Notes: a model not told the origin generated them from the letters alone. Numbered from the stretch's first letter, positions 1 to 6,567 are shown. The stretch: DNA of 7,666 nt from Deltaproteobacteria bacterium (GCA_029857975.1 JAOUFX010000119.1:1-7666); one strand, 5' to 3'. Program-made: numbers and translations.

Positions 1-828
1 TACCTCACCGGCCTGAGCGCTGGATCTTTTGTCCTTTCCACATTGGCCTATGTCTTCGGCATGGAAAAATACAAACCGATCGGGAAAATCGGGGTCATCC
101 TGGCAGCCCTGTTTTTGGTTATGGCCCCCCTGGCCCTGCTTGTTCACGTGGGGCAGCCTTTCAAAGCCTGGCACCTCTTCGTTCACCTGAACGTCACCTC
201 GCCCATCACCTGGGGATCGTTTCTTCTGACCCTTTACCCGATCAATTGTTTGATCTACGGCTGGTTTATGTTTAAAGGCAATTCCAAAATGACCCGGTTG
301 TTCGGGACGATCGGAATTCCCCTGGCCGTTTTTGTGCATGGTTACACAGGGTTTATATTGGCTTTAGGCAAAGCCCGGGCTCTTTGGAATACAGCTTTGA
401 TGCCTTTCCTCTTCTTGGTTTCCGCCATGGTGTCGGGCATTGCCTTGATGATTCTTATTTCCCTCGTCAAGGATCGGTTCTTCTCCAAGGAAAAAGCCGT
501 TAACCGGGATCTGGTTTTCGGCCTGGGGAACTTGCTGGCGGCCATGATCCTAATTGACCTTTTTCTGGTCCTGAGTGATGTCCTGGTTCTCCTCGTTTCC
601 CACGCCGAAGCCCAAGAGGTGGCCCACTTGCTGCTCCAAGGGAAGTTCAGCATCCTTTTCATCGGGGTGGAGAATGTAATGGGCAAGATCATTCCGGCTT
701 TTCTGCTGTTAATCCCCCGCCTGCGGAACTTGACCACCGTGACTCTGGCCTCGATTCTGGTCGTCATCGGCATTTTTTTCATGCGGTACGTAGTCGTGTT
801 GGGCGGTGAGTTTCTGCCCTTGGTTTGA
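1..828 (+). CDS. NrfD/PsrC-like membrane subunit (QrcD-like), 5' end missing
   Basis: The reading frame is open from the first base of the window, so the gene begins upstream; 275 residues are visible and the in-frame TTG at 43 is not a credible start. About eight hydrophobic segments can be drawn (fragment residues about 1-20, 31-52, 69-91, 101-124, 131-155, 170-195, 217-240, 245-270). The opening GLSAG resembles the first-helix motif of NrfD proteins, and the stretch VGQP...TSPITWG (residues about 51-72) matches the conserved NrfD loop after helix 2. Family knowledge: NrfD subunits of CISM complexes bind menaquinone in the membrane and exchange electrons with a periplasmic Fe-S subunit. The MopB gene follows after 17 nt and a multiheme cytochrome after that, which suggests the membrane subunit of a Qrc-like quinone reductase. 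It could equally belong to another PsrC-type complex. NrfD family assignment is firm; the Qrc assignment is inferred. Confidence 0.88.
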   Translation, partial: YLTGLSAGSFVLSTLAYVFGMEKYKPIGKIGVILAALFLVMAPLALLVHVGQPFKAWHLFVHLNVTSPITWGSFLLTLYPINCLIYGWFMFKGNSKMTRLFGTIGIPLAVFVHGYTGFILALGKARALWNTALMPFLFLVSAMVSGIALMILISLVKDRFFSKEKAVNRDLVFGLGNLLAAMILIDLFLVLSDVLVLLVSHAEAQEVAHLLLQGKFSILFIGVENVMGKIIPAFLLLIPRLRNLTTVTLASILVVIGIFFMRYVVVLGGEFLPLV

Positions 829-833
829 AGCTT

Positions 834-839
834 GAGGAG
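834..839 (+). promoter_or_regulatory. Ribosome binding site fixing the MopB start
   Basis: GAGGAG lies 6 nt before the ATG at 846. It favours that ATG over the in-frame TTG at 825, which overlaps the upstream stop codon but would add seven residues ahead of an otherwise ideal Tat signal. Confidence 0.75.
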
Positions 840-845
840 TTTTAC

Positions 846-3077
846 ATGAATAAAATTACCCGACGGGATTTTTTGAAGTTTGGATTTACGAGCGCGGCGG
901 TAGCCGGTTTCGGGGGTTCTTTGGTAAGCTGCTTCAGTCCCCCTCCGGAGTCCACCCGCAAGGTTATGCGCACAGCTGGGAAGCCCGTGGTCATTGCCAG
1001 TACCTGCCTTCTCTGCCCTGCAGGATGCGGTATTCTGGGGGAGGTATCCGACGGCCGCCTGGTCAAGATTGTCGGGAATCCCAAGCACCCCAACAATCGG
1101 GGGAAGATCTGTTCCCGCGGCCATGCCGGGATCAACACTCTCTACGACCCGGATCGTCTGCTCTATCCCTTGAAACGAACCGGCGCGCGCGGCGAGGGGC
1201 GGTGGAGCCGGATCACGTGGGAGCAAGCATTAGAGGAGATGGCCAAAAGACTGGCTGTCCTTAGCCGCAGCGGGAAGACGGAAGCATTCTGGATGGAAAT
1301 GGGCTCTCCCGGCTCCCAAGAGCTTATGGTATTGAATTTTCTTCAAGCCTTCGGCTCGCCGACGGTTTTTCCCGAAAGCGGTTTTACGGATCCGGCCAGG
1401 GCTGTGGGGCAAGCGCTCACTTGGGGGGCGGAGACCGCGGTCTGCGATGTGGCCAAATCCCGCTTCATTCTCAATTTCGGGGCCAATCCTTACGAGGATC
1501 ATGAACAATATGTATATTTGGCTCAACGCATCATCGAAGGGCGCATGGCCAACGCGGCCAAGCTAATCACTTTAGACGTTCGCCTATCCAACACCGCCGG
1601 GAAGAGCCAGGAATGGATTCCCGTAAACCCCGGAACCGATGGAATCATTGCCCTGGCCATGGCTCAACACATCCTGCAGCAGGGTCTCTATGATAAAGAG
1701 TTTCTTGCTCGCTGGACGAATTACCCCCTGCCCAAGCTCATGGAACACCTCGGGCAATACACACCCGAGCAGGCGGAAAAGGTCAGCGGGGTCAAAGCCG
1801 CCGACATTCGGCGCTTAGCCACGGAATTCACTAAGGCCAAGCCGGCAGTTGCCTTAACAGGGAGGGGGGTAAGCGGCCACCAAAATGGAGTTTTCAACGA
1901 GAGGTGCATTGCCCTCCTGAATGCCGTTGGAGGCAACATCGATGCCCCGGGTGGTTGTTGCCTGCCCCGGACCATGGATCTGAGCGAGGCAAAAGGGAAG
2001 AATGCATTTTCTTCTTCCCCCCAGGCCTTCGCTGCCCTGAAAGAAGGAAAGGAGAAGGTGGAGGTTTACTTTGCTTATATGGCCAACCCGGCCTATGCCA
2101 ACCCGAACCCGGAAGAAGTTCTGCAAATCCTCAAGGACGAAAAACGCCTTCCATATATTGTAGTGGCCGACACCCATTTGACCGAAACCGGGGCGGTAGC
2201 GGACCTCCTTCTGCCCATGGCTTCTTATTTGGAAAGCTGGAATTTAGAATCCCGGCCGGCCATGGACCTGATCCCTTTCGTCAGCATTCGACAGCCCCTG
2301 GTGCCTCCCTTGGGCAAATCCCAATCCATCGGTAAAACTTTCATCGAGCTGGCCAAGCGGATTGGCGGCGGCTTACCGCAGGCCTTCCCTTACCCGAGTT
2401 GCGAGGATTTTATCGGAAAAGCAGCCGCCCGCATCGAGGGGCTTTCTAAGGCCGGAGGGTTCGAGCTCCTGAAAAAGGAAGGGGTATGGTTTGATCCCGC
2501 AGCAAAGCCAGTATATCACTCCTACGAAAAGAAGGGCTTTTCCACGCCTTCGGGAAAGTTCGAGATCTTCTCTAAAAAGCTTCAGGAAAAAGGCCTGCCT
2601 GCTCTTCCAGCCTATGTTCCGATCCAGACCCATCAGGGAATCAAAGAGGACGAATTGATCCTGACCGTGCACCGGGCTAACGTCATGACTTTGCGATTGG
2701 CCAATGCCAAATGGCTGGCTGAAATTCTGCACGACAGCCCCCTATGGATCAATCCCAGGACGGGGCGCGCCCGGGGGCTGCGCGATGGAGACCGCGTTAA
2801 AATATCTTCCCCCGCCGGGAGTCTGACGGTCCGGGTGCGCTTCTCTCAGGGCATCCATCCGCGAGTGGTGACCTTGACCGAAGGCTTAGGGCATTGGGCA
2901 TTGGGGCGATTCGCCAGGGCCAAGAAAGAAAAAAGCAGCGACTTCGATACCGGATTACTTTGGTGGGAAAAACAGGGGAACGGAGTCAACGCCAGGGCGT
3001 TAATCGCGGCCGATTTCGACCCGGTCGCGGGCGGGATCGCCTGGAATGATACCCGGGTGACTTTGACGAAAATTTGA
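846..3077 (+). CDS. Tat-exported molybdopterin oxidoreductase-family (MopB) subunit, QrcB-like, no evident Mo ligand
   Basis: 743 residues. The N-terminus carries a twin-arginine signal (T-R6-R7-D-F-L-K) followed by a hydrophobic stretch ending in a lipobox-like L26-V-S-C29, so the mature protein may be a periplasmic lipoprotein. The [4Fe-4S] motif is complete: C54-x2-C57-x3-C61-x27-C89, followed by S-R91-G. The body matches the molybdopterin oxidoreductase fold, and residues about 620-743 match the dinucleotide-binding C-terminal domain (PLWINP, GLRDGD, TEGLGHW, GVNARALI). At the position where PsrA/PhsA/ArrA-type enzymes carry a cysteine Mo ligand (about residues 175-190, FPESGFTDPARAV) no cysteine is present; C200 is too far downstream. 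Family knowledge: QrcB and the ActB homologue are MopB proteins that transfer electrons without a Mo-pterin site. With an NrfD gene upstream and a hexaheme cytochrome downstream, an electron-relay role as in QrcB is the best guess. A catalytic reductase with an unusual ligand remains possible. Confidence 0.87.
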   Translation: MNKITRRDFLKFGFTSAAVAGFGGSLVSCFSPPPESTRKVMRTAGKPVVIASTCLLCPAGCGILGEVSDGRLVKIVGNPKHPNNRGKICSRGHAGINTLYDPDRLLYPLKRTGARGEGRWSRITWEQALEEMAKRLAVLSRSGKTEAFWMEMGSPGSQELMVLNFLQAFGSPTVFPESGFTDPARAVGQALTWGAETAVCDVAKSRFILNFGANPYEDHEQYVYLAQRIIEGRMANAAKLITLDVRLSNTAGKSQEWIPVNPGTDGIIALAMAQHILQQGLYDKEFLARWTNYPLPKLMEHLGQYTPEQAEKVSGVKAADIRRLATEFTKAKPAVALTGRGVSGHQNGVFNERCIALLNAVGGNIDAPGGCCLPRTMDLSEAKGKNAFSSSPQAFAALKEGKEKVEVYFAYMANPAYANPNPEEVLQILKDEKRLPYIVVADTHLTETGAVADLLLPMASYLESWNLESRPAMDLIPFVSIRQPLVPPLGKSQSIGKTFIELAKRIGGGLPQAFPYPSCEDFIGKAAARIEGLSKAGGFELLKKEGVWFDPAAKPVYHSYEKKGFSTPSGKFEIFSKKLQEKGLPALPAYVPIQTHQGIKEDELILTVHRANVMTLRLANAKWLAEILHDSPLWINPRTGRARGLRDGDRVKISSPAGSLTVRVRFSQGIHPRVVTLTEGLGHWALGRFARAKKEKSSDFDTGLLWWEKQGNGVNARALIAADFDPVAGGIAWNDTRVTLTKI

Positions 3078-3101
3078 ATTAAAGAGAGCCTGAAGGGAAT
3101 C

Positions 3102-3108
3102 GAGAGGA
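3102..3108 (+). promoter_or_regulatory. Ribosome binding site deciding the cytochrome start
   Basis: GAGAGGA ends 6 nt before the ATG at 3115. The in-frame ATG at 3109 would directly abut this site, so 3115 is the better start; it removes only two residues. Confidence 0.6.
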
Positions 3109-3114
3109 ATGGTC

Positions 3115-3666
3115 ATGAAAATTCCGTCGTTACCTGAACTATCCCGGAGAACCTGGGTATTCATCATTGTGATCATGTTGGTTTTAGCTGCCATCCCGGC
3201 TTTGGGATTGATTCGATTTACCACGACCCATCCCTTTTTTTGCCTGAGCTGCCACCAAAATCAGGAGCCCCTGGCCAGGTGGCTTCCTTCCCGCGTCCAC
3301 CCGGCATCGGTAACCTGCACGAATTGCCATACAAAGCCGGGAGGAATCCTCCCCAGTAAGTTTTCCGCCAGTGATGACCTGATGAACGATAACTGTCTGC
3401 GCTGTCACGACCCTATTCCCCGAGGGGAGCAAACGGACCTGGCCAGCGTTCGGATCGTAAAAATTTCCCATAAGCTCCATGCCGAGAAAAAAGTCCTATG
3501 TATCGATTGCCATCGCAATATTGAGCACGATTCCTTTACCCCGCGGACCAACCGGCCGCCGATGGAGACTTGTTATCATTGTCACCAAGCCCATCCCCGC
3601 ACTCAGGCTTGTGATAAGTGCCACCCGATCAACCTGGTATATTCCGCCAAAGAAAAAACTCCCTGA
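3115..3666 (+). CDS. Membrane-anchored hexaheme cytochrome c (QrcA-like)
   Basis: 183 residues with one N-terminal hydrophobic helix (about residues 14-33) that probably stays as a signal anchor, placing the rest in the periplasm. Six CXXCH haem c sites are visible: C43LSCH, C68TNCH, C94LRCH, C129IDCH, C153YHCH and C166DKCH. Additional histidines (H62, H119, H122, H138, H160) could serve as distal ligands, so most haems are probably bis-His and low potential. Length, single anchor and haem number fit QrcA, the hexaheme subunit that accepts electrons from tetrahaem cytochrome c3 in sulfate reducers; NapC/NirT/NrfH proteins are related in layout but usually carry four haems. The gene starts 37 nt after the MopB stop and is in the same operon. 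The multihaem identity is certain; the Qrc role is inferred from the cassette. In Desulfovibrio the cytochrome gene is first in the operon, as I recall, whereas here it is last. Confidence 0.93.
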   Translation: MKIPSLPELSRRTWVFIIVIMLVLAAIPALGLIRFTTTHPFFCLSCHQNQEPLARWLPSRVHPASVTCTNCHTKPGGILPSKFSASDDLMNDNCLRCHDPIPRGEQTDLASVRIVKISHKLHAEKKVLCIDCHRNIEHDSFTPRTNRPPMETCYHCHQAHPRTQACDKCHPINLVYSAKEKTP

Positions 3667-3710
3667 TCCATCGGGCAGACCCTCACGAGGCTTGGGATTC
3701 ATAGACATGT

Positions 3711-3763
3711 ATTCGGCAATCCGCATCTAAAATCTGCAATCGGCAATCTGAAATCTGAAATTT
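3711..3763. repeat. Degenerate short direct repeats (CGGCAATC / AATCTGAAAT type)
   Basis: CGGCAATC occurs at 3714 and 3741, each followed by related CCGCATCT or TGAAATCT, and variants of AATCTG recur four times in about 50 bp. This is simple, imperfect repetition in a gap and overlaps the -35 box of the promoter that follows. Confidence 0.5.
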
Positions 3764-3789
3764 ACATCCTTCGTTCCTTTTGCTATTAT
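3761..3789 (+). promoter_or_regulatory. Sigma70-type promoter for the COG0857 gene
   Basis: TTTACA (3761-3766) and TATTAT (3784-3789) are separated by exactly 17 nt; each box matches five of six consensus positions. Transcription would start near 3796 and give a leader of about 230 nt carrying the palindromic element at 3835-3914. This is a pattern match only. Confidence 0.5.
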
Positions 3790-3834
3790 TCAAAAAGCAT
3801 TAGCTACAGAGTCCGCTGCAAAAGTCCTTTCCGG

Positions 3835-3914
3835 CCTTGAAAAGTCATTCCTGCGGCAGCAGGAATCCAGTTTTTCAAGGTTTTTGGGACTCCCGCCCAC
3901 GCGGGGGAGTGGCA
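3835..3914. repeat. Palindromic dispersed element (GTCATTCC...GGAATCC / GGACTCCC...GGGAGTGG type)
   Basis: The first half folds into a composite hairpin: outer arms CCTTGAAAA (3835-3843) and TTTTCAAGG (3872-3880) pair perfectly, and inner arms ATTCCTGC (3847-3854) and GCAGGAAT (3859-3866) pair perfectly around GGCA. The second half is another hairpin, ACTCCCGC / GCGGGGGAGT (3889-3910). Left and right halves are also approximate inverted copies of each other. This layout resembles the REP-like 'GTCATTCC...GGAATCCAG' repeats I recall from many proteobacterial intergenic regions. The element may extend weakly to about 3811-3935. Reading frames through it are by-products of the repeat. Confidence 0.7.
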
Positions 3915-4024
3915 GGGTGGTGGATTTTTCCGCAACTTGTTAGCATCTTTTTTTCAGATTACCTATTCTCTGCGTTCTCTGTGGTCAATGAAGTGCATCA
4001 CGGATTCCCGTCCGGAGGTTTTCC

Positions 4025-5086
4025 ATGCGTTCGATTTTCATAGGGTCCACCGGTAGCGAGCCCGGCCAGACGCTGGCCACCTGGGCCTTGGCCACCAAAT
4101 TAAAAGCCCAAGGGGTTAAAGTAGGATTCTTCAAACCTTATGGACTCCTCCCGGAGCTGGGGCCCTCTACGGAAGGGAGTTTTTGCGACTCCGATGCCAC
4201 CCTCCTCCGAGAGGTCTTGGACCTCGCAGAGCCGGCAGAGGCCCTTTGCCCGGTGGTGCTTACGGAAAATTTAATCGCCGAAGTTTCCAGCAGTCACGAA
4301 GATCGATTGATCGAAAAGATCGAGAAAGCCTTCCAGGAGATCTCCCGCGGGAAAGACGTGATCTTGATCATGGGAGCAAAAGAGATCTTCTTTGGAGGTG
4401 GACTTTCCAGGCTTTCCGACAGCCTCCTGGTCAAATTGTTCGATGCCTCCGTGCTTTTAGTGGATCGCTACCAGAGGGACAATTTGACCCTTTACTCCCT
4501 GCTCTCGCTGAATTCCTTTCTTGATGGCCGGGTAAAAACCGCTATCCTCAATCACGTTGCCCCGGACAAAATGGATCATGTCCAGACCAAAGTAATCCCT
4601 TTCCTCCAGGACAAAGGATTGAAGTCGGTAGTGGCCATTCCCGAGAGCCCCATCTTGGCAGCTTTGACGGTATTCACCATCGCGGATTTGATCGATGGTC
4701 AGATTCTCTGCTGTTCAGAGTCTGGTGGTAATTTAATCAAGACTTTCACCATCGGGTCCAAATACCTGGAGGGTCCCCTGGCGATTTTCAAACAGGTCTA
4801 TAACAAGATCATCCTGGTCGGTCTGGAAGAGAAGGACCCAGGGAATTATTTGGTTGGCGGAATCATTCTCACCGGAGGGAAAAGCCCAAGCGATCTGGTC
4901 TTGCGGGTAGCCCGGGAACGGTCGATCCCTTTAGTCCTGACCCGGTCAGATACTTTTCAGACCATGGAACGGCTGGAAAAGGCCAAACCTTCCTTGGGAG
5001 TAAGAGATGAATTTAAAGTTCGCCAGTTCCTCGAGTTGATGGATCAAGCAACCCATTCAGACCAGTGGGTGGAAGCTTTGCTTTAA
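4025..5086 (+). CDS. BioD-like P-loop / DRTGG-domain protein (COG0857-type, phosphotransacetylase N-terminal-like)
   Basis: 353 residues; GGAGG (4014-4018) sits 6 nt before the ATG. Residues 1 to about 205 resemble the dethiobiotin-synthetase-like P-loop domain also found at the N-terminus of long Pta enzymes: an opening IFIGSTG segment, then VKVGFFKPYG (about 32-41) and the later AILNHVAPDK and VAIPESP strands. Residues about 210-325 fit a DRTGG domain, with GGIILTGGKSPSD as its core. No acetyl-phosphate-transferring catalytic domain is present, so this is not a complete Pta. The P-loop reads G7-S-T-G-S-E-P-G14-Q15-T16: the usual Walker A lysine is glutamine, so nucleotide hydrolysis may be lost or altered. 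Proteins of this type are usually annotated as phosphotransacetylase-family and are suspected of regulating acetyl-CoA/acetate metabolism, but the biochemical role is not established. The gene has its own promoter-like sequence upstream and appears monocistronic. Confidence 0.78.
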   Translation: MRSIFIGSTGSEPGQTLATWALATKLKAQGVKVGFFKPYGLLPELGPSTEGSFCDSDATLLREVLDLAEPAEALCPVVLTENLIAEVSSSHEDRLIEKIEKAFQEISRGKDVILIMGAKEIFFGGGLSRLSDSLLVKLFDASVLLVDRYQRDNLTLYSLLSLNSFLDGRVKTAILNHVAPDKMDHVQTKVIPFLQDKGLKSVVAIPESPILAALTVFTIADLIDGQILCCSESGGNLIKTFTIGSKYLEGPLAIFKQVYNKIILVGLEEKDPGNYLVGGIILTGGKSPSDLVLRVARERSIPLVLTRSDTFQTMERLEKAKPSLGVRDEFKVRQFLELMDQATHSDQWVEALL

Positions 5087-5093
5087 TCTTTTC

Positions 5094-5306
5094 GGGACGC
5101 AGATAATCGCAGATTTTTAGGATTAAAAATATGACCAATAAAACGCGTGAAATAAACTGTCATGGCAAGAATTCCGCTTTCGGTCCGCTCCTTCGCAATA
5201 AGGAGAGGAAAATATTAAGTGATTTGGCATTTATTCAAATTTCTGTCGTTTGAATTTTTTTAGAAGAAAATCTTTTTCTGCGGATATCGGCGAAAATCTG
5301 CGTCCC
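5094..5306. repeat. 213-bp palindrome-ended intergenic element (copy A)
   Basis: The ends are 21-bp inverted repeats, 5094-5114 (GGGACGCAGAT then AATCGCAGAT) and 5286-5306 (ATCGGCGAAA then ATCTGCGTCCC), matching at 18 of 21 positions with the outer 11 bp perfect. The interior contains a small CTCCTT/AAGGAG hairpin (5188-5205) and no gene. The right end runs into AATTAATT, as does copy B at 6408-6438, which points to a repeat family. It could be a MITE-like or folded-RNA element; no transposase is present. Confidence 0.68.
5233..5261 (+). terminator. Possible weak intrinsic terminator
   Basis: ATTCAAA (5233-5239) pairs with TTTGAAT (5249-5255) around a 9-nt loop and runs into seven T residues. 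It lies about 150 nt past the stop of the upstream gene. The stem is AT-rich, so termination would be weak. Confidence 0.3.
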
Positions 5307-5317
5307 AATTAATTTAT

Positions 5318-6127
5318 ATGCCCTGGATCCACCGCATCAATCAGATGTCTCTTAGCGAGAAAGAAGGCCTCTACCGGCTGCTCATTCCCCCTTCTCTTTT
5401 TAAGCGTTTTCAGGTGAATCCCCTGACCTTCACCGACTATGAAGGCAACCGCCTGGTTCGCTTCTACTGCCCGGAAAGGGAAGAAACGGTAATGGTGGAA
5501 ATGAAACGAAAGGGTGACGATCCGGACCCCGTCTACTCCATCCAGGTCTCGGATGCGGTGGACTTCAGCCAGCTCAACTGGGACTTTCTGGTGGTCAATG
5601 ATCCCGACAGTGAGCGGTTCAACATCGACATCGATGACCAGGGGCGGGACACGCTCTGGGGGCGTGCCTCTCGTAATCTGCCCGAAGAGGAACGGGCCTT
5701 AAGCGCCGGATTGTCTCCTGGCCAGATCCGCAAAGGATTGAGCTTAACCCGGGAAGTTATTGCCGGTCTGGAATACTTCGCCAAAGTCTTGGACATCAAA
5801 ACCATCAGCCTGGAGGCCCTTTTTTACCACAACGCCATCGTTTATGAGCGCTGCGGTTTCACCTACTTTGAAGGTTTCAAACGCATGCAGCGCATCCATC
5901 AGGTTTTCCAATCGGGCGGCCAACTCTTCCAAAAACTCGTAGCTTCCAATCCCTTCCGGCAGCCCGGCTTCGCCAGAACCATCCGGGGACGTTCCTGGGC
6001 CATCCATGATGGGGTGATCAGCGAGATCGATGACGATATTCTGGATGAAGGCTGGGCTTCCCCCAAGATGTACCTAATGGTCGGCAGACCTCGCCCGGTT
6101 TGCACTTTCCCCGACGCCGTTTATTGA
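5318..6127 (+). CDS. Protein of unknown function with a degenerate GNAT-like segment
   Basis: 269 residues, no signal peptide, no membrane helix, probably cytoplasmic. I do not recognise a named family. Residues about 132-190 read like the acetyl-CoA-binding half of a GNAT acetyltransferase: LSPGQIRKG (132-140) in place of the Q/R-x-x-G-x-G/A loop, a helix, the strand ISLEAL (163-168), then HNAIVYERCGF (171-181), close to the 'N-x-x-A-x-x-x-Y-x-x-x-GF' GNAT C-terminal motif. The second glycine of the loop is missing. The N-terminal part (1-130) is acidic and has FNIDIDDQGRDTLWG (101-115); the C-terminal part contains RGRSWAIHDG (223-232). The ATG at 5318 has no visible ribosome binding site and lies 12 nt beyond the edge of repeat copy A; an in-frame ATG at 5345 also lacks one, and an in-frame TAG at 5261 limits extension. 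Position after a COG0857 gene hints at acetyl-CoA metabolism, but this is speculative. Confidence 0.65.
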   Translation: MPWIHRINQMSLSEKEGLYRLLIPPSLFKRFQVNPLTFTDYEGNRLVRFYCPEREETVMVEMKRKGDDPDPVYSIQVSDAVDFSQLNWDFLVVNDPDSERFNIDIDDQGRDTLWGRASRNLPEEERALSAGLSPGQIRKGLSLTREVIAGLEYFAKVLDIKTISLEALFYHNAIVYERCGFTYFEGFKRMQRIHQVFQSGGQLFQKLVASNPFRQPGFARTIRGRSWAIHDGVISEIDDDILDEGWASPKMYLMVGRPRPVCTFPDAVY

Positions 6128-6140
6128 GGTCATTAAGTTC

Positions 6141-6244
6141 CTGTGATTCAGACATTGGACCGAAGGGGAAGACGCTGCAAGGGTTGATTTCCTATATTGA
6201 AAAGTCTGGTGTCTAAAGTCTGAAGTCCAGTGTCTGAATCGCAG
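6141..6244. repeat. Inverted repeat with 20-bp arms
   Basis: The arms 6141-6160 (starting CTGTGATTCAGACA) and 6225-6244 (ending TGTCTGAATCGCAG) pair over all 20 positions in RNA: 18 Watson-Crick pairs and two U-G pairs. The 64-nt interior contains repeated GTCT motifs. There is no T tract after the right arm, so it is not a classic terminator, but it could still process or protect the 3' end of the upstream message. Confidence 0.72.
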
Positions 6245-6256
6245 ATTAAGTTCTCC

Positions 6257-6285
6257 TTGACATGACCGTTTTCTTCCCTTAAGAT
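6257..6285 (+). promoter_or_regulatory. Sigma70-type promoter for the PA2779/PA2778 operon
   Basis: A perfect TTGACA (6257-6262) is followed after 17 nt by TAAGAT (6280-6285, four of six). The predicted start near 6292 leaves a leader of about 290 nt that includes both palindromic element copies. Confidence 0.5.
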
Positions 6286-6326
6286 TTACCTACAAAAATT
6301 GGATTAATAAATTTTTAGGAAACTTG

Positions 6327-6438
6327 ATTGTATAGGAATTTCCTTATTGGACATAGATGAACACAGATTTTCGGGATATAAAATGCAGAAAATAGTTATC
6401 TGCCTTTATCCGTGGAAATCTGTGTCCCAATTAATTGA
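6327..6438. repeat. Palindrome-ended intergenic element (copy B)
   Basis: Starts ATTGTATAGGAA and contains imperfect inverted arms 6349-6368 (GGACATAGAT...) and 6408-6427 (...ATCTGTGTCC), about 15 of 20 positions matching, then CAATTAATT. The right end is nearly the same as that of copy A. Copy C begins immediately after with the same ATTGTATAGGAA. Confidence 0.6.
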
Positions 6439-6565
6439 ATTGTATAGGAAATTACTTTTTAGACACGGATGTATACAGAAAGTCGCTTAGTGCTTAGCCC
6501 TATGCGCATAGCGTCTTTTTTGTTGCTGTGGTTATCGGCGACAATCTGCGTCCTATTAAATTTGA
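6439..6565. repeat. Palindrome-ended intergenic element (copy C)
   Basis: Starts ATTGTATAGGAA, 112 bp after the same sequence in copy B, then has AGACACGGATGTATACAGA (6461-6479) corresponding to the copy B left arm, and ends AATCTGCGTCCTATTAA like the right ends of A and B. The middle differs and includes the perfect 12-bp palindrome CTATGCGCATAG (6500-6511). The pairing between its arms is weaker than in A. Confidence 0.5.
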
Positions 6566-6567
6566 AA

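Larger units (their letters stand above)
3667..4024 (+). other. Gene-free spacer of 358 bp with repeats and a promoter
   Basis: No credible gene is seen. The spacer holds degenerate short direct repeats (3711-3763), a sigma70-like promoter (3761-3789), a palindromic dispersed element (3835-3914) and a stretch, CTCTGCGTTCTCTGTGG (about 3968-3984), that looks like a fragment of another dispersed repeat. No clear intrinsic terminator follows the cytochrome gene. Confidence 0.7.

Noticed and set aside
825..845. TTG start for the MopB gene overlapping the NrfD stop
   Set aside because: The ATG at 846 has an ideal GAGGAG at 6 nt and begins a standard Tat signal.
342..1226. Long open frame on the - strand across the NrfD/MopB junction
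   Set aside because: It is antisense to two clear genes, has a low-complexity Arg/Thr-rich translation and no domain signature.
3667..3834. Terminator after the cytochrome gene
   Set aside because: No GC-rich stem followed by a T tract is seen.
3837..4043. 68-codon open frame upstream of the COG0857 gene
   Set aside because: It is mostly the translation of the palindromic repeat at 3835-3914 and has no ribosome binding site.
5094..6565. CRISPR array or insertion sequence explaining the repeats
   Set aside because: Repeats are few, diverged and unevenly spaced, with no regular spacers and no transposase gene.
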